Positions 6,786 through 9,985 of a stretch of 9,985 nucleotides of DNA are shown piece by piece (the stretch's first letter is position 1; each line of letters begins with the position of its first letter). The position numbers and the translations under genes are program-made. Location of the stretch: assembly GCA_947469815.1 (NCBI GenBank), contig CANIRI010000060.1, positions 1-9,985 of the forward strand, in the 5' to 3' direction. The notes below the pieces were generated by a model. The model searched no databases. It was not told the origin of the DNA and worked only from the letters and a program-made list of their open reading frames with translations. Origin of the DNA: Comamonadaceae bacterium (GTDB lineage Bacteria > Pseudomonadota > Gammaproteobacteria > Burkholderiales > Burkholderiaceae_C).

Positions 6786-7582
6786 AACCTATCCCCCAAC
6801 TGTTTGCCGCAGCCCTGCTGGCTGCTGCATCCTTTGCCCAGGCCCAGAGCATCGTGATGGCATCGACCACCTCGACCGAGCAGTCCGGCCTTTTCGCGCA
6901 CCTGCTGCCAGCCTTCACGGCGGCCACCGGCGTCACGGTCAAAGTGGTGGCGGTGGGCACGGGCCAAGCGATTGATATGGGCCGGCGTGGGGACGCGGAT
7001 GTGCTGTTTGTGCACGACCAGGTGGCCGAAGAGAAAGTGGTTACCGAGGGCTTTGCCCTCAAGCGCACGGCGGTGATGTACAACGACTTCGTGCTGATCG
7101 GCCCGGCCGCCGACCCGGCCAAACTGCGCGGCAAAGACATTGCCGCAGCGCTGGCCAAAGTGGCGCAAAGCAACGCGCCCTTCATCTCACGCGGCGACAA
7201 AAGTGGTACCCACGCCGCCGAGCTGCGCTACTGGAAGCTCACCGCCGCCGACAGCGCAAAGGGCAGCGGCTACCGCGAATGCGGCTGTGGCATGGGCCCG
7301 GCACTCAACATGGCGGCGAGCACCGGCGCCTATGTGCTGGCCGACCGCGCCACCTGGCTGAGCTTCAAAAATCGCGCGGATTTGGCTGTGCTGGTCGAGG
7401 GCGACACCCGCTTGTTCAACCAATACGGCGTGCTGGTGGTCAACCCCGCCAAGCACCCGCACACCAAAGTGGCGGATGCACAAAAATTCGCCGATTGGGT
7501 GACATCCAGCGCGGGCCAGGCGGTGATCGCCACCTACAAGATCGAAGGCCAGCAGCTCTTCTTCCCCAACGCCGGCAAGTGA
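6782..7582 (+). CDS. tupA: Periplasmic tungstate-binding protein TupA
   Basis: Extracytoplasmic substrate-binding protein that captures tungstate and delivers it to TupBC. It has 266 residues. The first about 21 form a signal peptide (Lys2, a hydrophobic Ala/Leu stretch, then AQA). The mature protein opens with MASTTSTEQSGLF (26-38), the Thr/Ser ligand segment typical of TupA, and continues with VGTGQAIDMGRRGDADVLFVHD (58-79) and SRGDKSGTH (136-144), both characteristic of this family. Near the second ligand region the protein reads YRECGCGMGPALNMA (164-178). A Cys-x-Cys here, at 167 and 169, differs from the ETGQGMG-like form I recall. The TTG start is supported by a strong AAGGAG and overlaps the tupC stop by four bases. 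The gene is last in the operon. No adjacent molybdopterin-enzyme gene shows which enzyme needs the metal. Tungstate over molybdate is family inference; binding was not shown. Confidence 0.9.
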   Translation: MKPIPQLFAAALLAAASFAQAQSIVMASTTSTEQSGLFAHLLPAFTAATGVTVKVVAVGTGQAIDMGRRGDADVLFVHDQVAEEKVVTEGFALKRTAVMYNDFVLIGPAADPAKLRGKDIAAALAKVAQSNAPFISRGDKSGTHAAELRYWKLTAADSAKGSGYRECGCGMGPALNMAASTGAYVLADRATWLSFKNRADLAVLVEGDTRLFNQYGVLVVNPAKHPHTKVADAQKFADWVTSSAGQAVIATYKIEGQQLFFPNAGK

Positions 7583-7588
7583 GCCCCG

Positions 7589-7604
7589 GCCGCTTCTAGG
7601 CGGC
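7589..7604. terminator. Short hairpin spanning the end of the smr gene, weak terminator candidate
   Basis: GCCGC at 7589-7593 pairs with GCGGC at 7600-7604 around a 6-base loop that contains the smr stop codon. It lies just after the tupA stop, where transcripts of the two convergent genes meet. The stem is only 5 base pairs and no T-run follows, so termination is unproven. Confidence 0.2.
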
Positions 7605-8267
7605 GCGAAAGGGTTGCAGCAAAACCACCAGCGCGCCCGCGCCGCCCTGCATGGGCGGAGCCTGCACAAAAGCCACCACCTCGGCTTTTTGCACCAGCCA
7701 GCGGTGCACCTTGTCTTTGAGCACCGGCGTCTTACCCGGCGAGCCCAGGCCTTTGCCGTGGATCACGCGCACGCAGCGGATGCCCTGCTGGTGCGACTCG
7801 CGGATGAAGCTGCCCAGCGCCTCGCGCGCCGCGTCGCTGCGCAGTCCGTGCAAGTCGACCTGGCGCTGGATGGACCACTTGCCCTTGCGCAGTTTTTGCG
7901 TCACGTCCGCACCCACACCGGGGCGGCGGAAACTCAATTGCGCATCGGTATCGAGCAGCGAGCTGATGTCGAACTCATCGCTCATCGATTCGCGCAACGC
8001 GGCGGCTTCATCCCGCTGGTGCTGCAACGGATGCGGCGGCGGGCGCTCGGGTGACATATCGGCCACGCCCGGGTCGGGAAGGCGCTGAACCTTGCCCACG
8101 GCGTTTTCAAACAGGTTTTTTTGCGCGGCCAACCGTTGGGCCTCCGCCGCTGCGCGCGCAGCTTCGGCGGCTTGTGCGGCCGCCGCTTCAGCCAGTTGTT
8201 TTTTGATGCCGGCCAAATCGCTCAGCGCCACGGCCTTGCGCGCAGGGGCGGGCTTGCGCGTACTCAT
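7596..8267 (-). CDS. Smr-domain protein (SmrA/YdaL-like)
   Basis: Small MutS-related (Smr) domain protein. The domain is a nicking endonuclease or nucleic-acid-binding module in relatives such as MutS2 and E. coli SmrA; the role here is not known. It has 223 residues. Residues 14-50 are an Ala-rich charged helix, probably coiled coil, followed by a Pro-rich linker (63-80). The Smr domain fills about 130-220: DLHGLR at 138-143 with conserved Asp138 and His140, VRVIHGKG at 167-173 ending the second core strand, and a terminal [10 protein letters not shown] (208-217). These are the three hallmark blocks of stand-alone Smr proteins. ATG 8267 overlaps the radC stop by four bases (ATGA), so it is the downstream gene of a two-gene unit. 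GGGG-type bases just upstream give only a modest ribosome site. No MutS ATPase domain is present, so it is not MutS2. Confidence 0.88.
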   Translation of the reverse strand: MSTRKPAPARKAVALSDLAGIKKQLAEAAAAQAAEAARAAAEAQRLAAQKNLFENAVGKVQRLPDPGVADMSPERPPPHPLQHQRDEAAALRESMSDEFDISSLLDTDAQLSFRRPGVGADVTQKLRKGKWSIQRQVDLHGLRSDAAREALGSFIRESHQQGIRCVRVIHGKGLGSPGKTPVLKDKVHRWLVQKAEVVAFVQAPPMQGGAGALVVLLQPFRAA

Positions 8268-8959
8268 ACCAGCCCCTGCTCGGCCATGGACAGCGACTGC
8301 CCCTGGCTGACGATGATGTGGTCCAAGACCCGCACATCCACCAGGGCCAGCGCGGCCTTGAGCGTATGGGTCAGCATCTCATCGGCCCGCGAGGGCTGCA
8401 CCGAACCGCTGGGGTGGTTGTGCGCCAGCACCACCGCGCTGGCTTGGTGGTGCAAGGCACGCTTGACGACTTCACGCGGATAGACGCTGGTCTGGGTCAG
8501 CGTGCCACGGAACATTTCCTCCATGGCCAGCATGCGGTGTTGCGCGTCCAGAAACAGCACGGCAAACACCTCGTGGCTGCGCGCAGCCAAATGCAATTGC
8601 CAGAATTCGCGCACCGCCTGCGGCGCATCCAGCACCGGGCGCTCTTGCAGGCGCTGGGCCAGCGCGCGGCGGGCCAACTCCAGCACCGCTAGCAACTCGG
8701 CGCGTTTGGCCGGGCCCAGGCCTTTGACGTGCCGCAGGTCGGTGGCCGTGGCGTTGAGCAAACCGGCTACACCGCCGAAACCGCTGGCCGAGACCGAGGG
8801 CAAATCCAGCAGCTCCTGGGCCATTTGCAGAACACCTTTGCCTGCCGTGCCCGTGCGCAGCAGCAAGGCCAGCAGTTCGGCATCCGACAAGGCTGCAGCG
8901 CCACGGGCGAGCAGTTTTTCCCGAGGGCGGGCGTCGGGGGGCAGGTCTTTCATCGACAT
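8264..8959 (-). CDS. radC: RadC (UPF0758) JAB-domain protein
   Basis: Widely conserved RadC-family protein with a JAB1/MPN-like metalloprotease fold. The old link to DNA repair in E. coli has been withdrawn, and the true activity is unsettled. It has 231 residues from ATG 8959. An N-terminal helix-hairpin-helix-like region includes [20 protein letters not shown] (68-87), a DNA-binding-type turn. The JAMM motif is complete: Glu130, then HNHPSG with His180 and His182, Ser190 and Asp193. ATG 8959 ([17 protein letters not shown]) was chosen because RadC proteins usually begin close to this PREKLL block. ATG 8953 is two codons further in. A longer frame from 9010 would run across the fkpB start and promoter and was rejected. 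The gene is divergent from fkpB with 43 bases between start codons, and overlaps the smr gene by four bases. Related radC copies also occur on mobile elements, but this setting looks chromosomal and ordinary. Confidence 0.93.
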   Translation of the reverse strand: MSMKDLPPDARPREKLLARGAAALSDAELLALLLRTGTAGKGVLQMAQELLDLPSVSASGFGGVAGLLNATATDLRHVKGLGPAKRAELLAVLELARRALAQRLQERPVLDAPQAVREFWQLHLAARSHEVFAVLFLDAQHRMLAMEEMFRGTLTQTSVYPREVVKRALHHQASAVVLAHNHPSGSVQPSRADEMLTHTLKAALALVDVRVLDHIIVSQGQSLSMAEQGLV

Positions 8960-8973
8960 CGCGGGCGGCTTTC

Positions 8974-8979
8974 TACAAT
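8974..8979 (+). promoter_or_regulatory. Candidate -10 box of the fkpB-ispH promoter
   Basis: TACAAT matches the -10 consensus at five of six bases and predicts a start near 8986, giving a 5' leader of about 17 bases before ATG 9003. The best -35-like hexamer, TCGACA at 8953-8958, overlaps the radC start codon but leaves only a 15-base spacer. The same bases read TATTGT on the opposite strand at 8980-8975, a possible -10 for radC. Confidence 0.45.
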
Positions 8980-9002
8980 AGCGCCAGTTTATCGGGACAT
9001 CT

Positions 9003-9467
9003 ATGACCAACAGCCCCGCCCGCGTACAAGCGGGCTCGTTTCTGACTCTGCATTACCGGCTGGGCGGCCCCTCGGGGGACATCATCAACACCTTTGGCGG
9101 AAAACCGGCCACCTTGAGCCTGGGCAGCGGCGCTTTGTCGCCTGCGGTGGAGCAGTGTCTGATGGATCTGGCGGAGGGCGACCATGCCACCTTTGATCTG
9201 CCCGCCGGTGCCGCCTTTGGCGAACGCAATGCCTCTATGGAACAGTGGGTCGCCCTCAAGCTGCTGCGCGAACTCGGTGACCCGCAAGAGCGCTACGCGG
9301 CAGGCGATGTGGTGCAGTTCCCCACCCCCGACGGCCAGGGCAGCTACGCTGGCGCCGTGGTGCAGGTGCGCGACGCGGCGGACGGCGGCGCGGTATTGTT
9401 CGATTTCAACCATCCGCTGGCCGGTCAAGCGGTCAGCTTTGAAGTGCAACTGATCGGAGTTTTATGA
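9003..9467 (+). CDS. fkpB: FkpB/SlyD-type FKBP peptidyl-prolyl isomerase
   Basis: Predicted cytoplasmic peptidyl-prolyl cis-trans isomerase or folding chaperone of the FkpB (SlpA) group. It has 154 residues, close to the 149 of E. coli FkpB. FKBP-half 1 runs from about 8 to 72 with FLTLHYRL (13-20) and [21 protein letters not shown] (40-60). The inserted flap domain spans about 72-128. The hallmark DFNHPLAG lies at 134-141, and the chain ends shortly after in FEVQLIGVL. There is no histidine-rich SlyD-like metal tail. The Cys at 52 is isolated. ATG 9003 follows a TACAAT -10 with a short leader and no strong Shine-Dalgarno. The stop overlaps the ispH ATG by four bases, the same fkpB-ispH pairing known in E. 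coli, which supports both identities. A biochemical tie between the two proteins is not established. The symbol follows the neighbour pattern; slpA is the synonym. Confidence 0.9.
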   Translation: MTNSPARVQAGSFLTLHYRLGGPSGDIINTFGGKPATLSLGSGALSPAVEQCLMDLAEGDHATFDLPAGAAFGERNASMEQWVALKLLRELGDPQERYAAGDVVQFPTPDGQGSYAGAVVQVRDAADGGAVLFDFNHPLAGQAVSFEVQLIGVL

Positions 9468-9985
9468 GCCCGCCCATGCAACTGCAGGAAGTTTTGCTAG
9501 CCGAACCACGCGGTTTTTGTGCCGGCGTGGACCGCGCCATTGAGATCGTCGAGCGCGCGCTCGACAAATTCGGCGCGCCGATTTATGTGCGCCACGAAAT
9601 TGTGCACAACACCCATGTGGTCAACGACCTGCGCGAACGCGGTGCCATCTTTATTGAAGAGTTGTCCGATGTGCCGCCGGGAGCCACGCTGATTTTCTCA
9701 GCGCACGGCGTGAGCAAAGCGGTGCAGGACGAAGCACTGGCGCGCGGTTTCCAAATTTTTGACGCCACCTGCCCGCTGGTCAGCAAGGTGCATGTCGAAG
9801 TCGCCAAGCTGCACAAAGAAGGTTACGAGTTTTTGATGATCGGGCACAAAGGCCACCCGGAAGTCGAAGGCACCATGGGCCAGCTGGAAAGCGGCATACA
9901 CCTGGTGGAAGACGTAGCCGATGTAGCCCGTGTGCATCCCGGGCAAACCGAGAAGCTGGCGATGGTGACCCAAACCACCTTGAGC
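9464..9985 (+). CDS. ispH: 4-hydroxy-3-methylbut-2-enyl diphosphate reductase IspH, C-terminus cut by window edge
   Basis: Last enzyme of the methylerythritol phosphate pathway: it reduces HMBPP to isopentenyl and dimethylallyl diphosphate using a 4Fe-4S cluster. The open frame reaches the window edge after 174 codons, just over half of the usual about 310. [15 protein letters not shown] (12-26) carries the first cluster Cys19. VRHEIVHN (44-51) holds a substrate-binding His. FSAHGVS (81-87) gives another His, and FDATCPLV (99-106) carries the second cluster Cys103. HKGHPE (128-133) and the terminal MVTQTTLS are also family blocks. The third cysteine is expected beyond the window. ATG 9464 has GGAG at 9456-9459 with a tight 4-base spacer and overlaps the fkpB stop (ATGA). 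ATG 9476 is a second possible start four codons later. Expressed with fkpB as one unit. Confidence 0.95.
   Translation, partial: MSPPMQLQEVLLAEPRGFCAGVDRAIEIVERALDKFGAPIYVRHEIVHNTHVVNDLRERGAIFIEELSDVPPGATLIFSAHGVSKAVQDEALARGFQIFDATCPLVSKVHVEVAKLHKEGYEFLMIGHKGHPEVEGTMGQLESGIHLVEDVADVARVHPGQTEKLAMVTQTTLS

Noticed and set aside
1..9985. CRISPR arrays, tRNA or rRNA genes, insertion sequences, phage or defence islands
   Set aside because: No regularly spaced repeats, transposase motifs, integrase motifs or RNA-gene landmarks were seen; nearly all bases belong to assigned protein genes.

Overview
This is a GC-rich, gene-dense chromosomal window with ten protein genes and no tRNA, rRNA, insertion sequence, CRISPR array or long repeat. 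Protein content and gene order (fkpB directly overlapping ispH, radC reading away from them, a tupBCA tungstate cassette) and promoter boxes such as TACAAT point to a betaproteobacterium, probably Burkholderiales and perhaps Comamonadaceae. That placement is inference from family resemblance, not a search. No gap between genes exceeds about 70 bases, so there are no empty stretches.

Layout. (1) 1-1699, minus: 566 codons of a DsbD/ScsB-like thiol:disulfide interchange protein, cut by the left edge before any thioredoxin domain. (2) 1766-4209, plus: a cobalamin-binding-type radical SAM protein with a DUF4080-like tail, then 11 bases later a creatininase-family amidohydrolase, almost certainly one transcript. 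(3) 4270-5304, minus: a galactose mutarotase-like aldose 1-epimerase, converging on the creatininase gene. (4) 5347-7582, plus: a tungstate ABC transporter in the order permease, ATPase, binding protein, with stop and start codons overlapping at both junctions. (5) 7596-8959, minus: radC and a Smr-domain gene, overlapping by 4 bases. (6) 9003-9985, plus: an FkpB/SlyD-type prolyl isomerase and the first 174 codons of ispH, again overlapping by 4 bases.

How the parts work together. The Tup proteins form a complete high-affinity tungstate importer: TupA captures the oxyanion in the periplasm, TupB is the membrane channel and TupC drives it. No molybdopterin genes or regulator are seen here. The fkpB-ispH pair is a conserved housekeeping unit whose second product makes isoprenoid precursors. 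RadC and Smr are both linked to nucleic acids, but neither has a clear cellular role. The DsbD-like protein would pass electrons to the periplasm. The radical SAM plus creatininase pair is the least understood unit. The same two superfamilies cooperate in mycofactocin synthesis, so a shared small-molecule or peptide substrate is conceivable, but no precursor peptide gene is visible beside them.

I found no convincing new defence or mobile system. The most interesting points are the radical SAM/creatininase pair, an imperfect inverted repeat between galM and tupB, a possible leaderless start for the radical SAM gene, and unusual residues in TupA, TupC and the creatininase-family protein.
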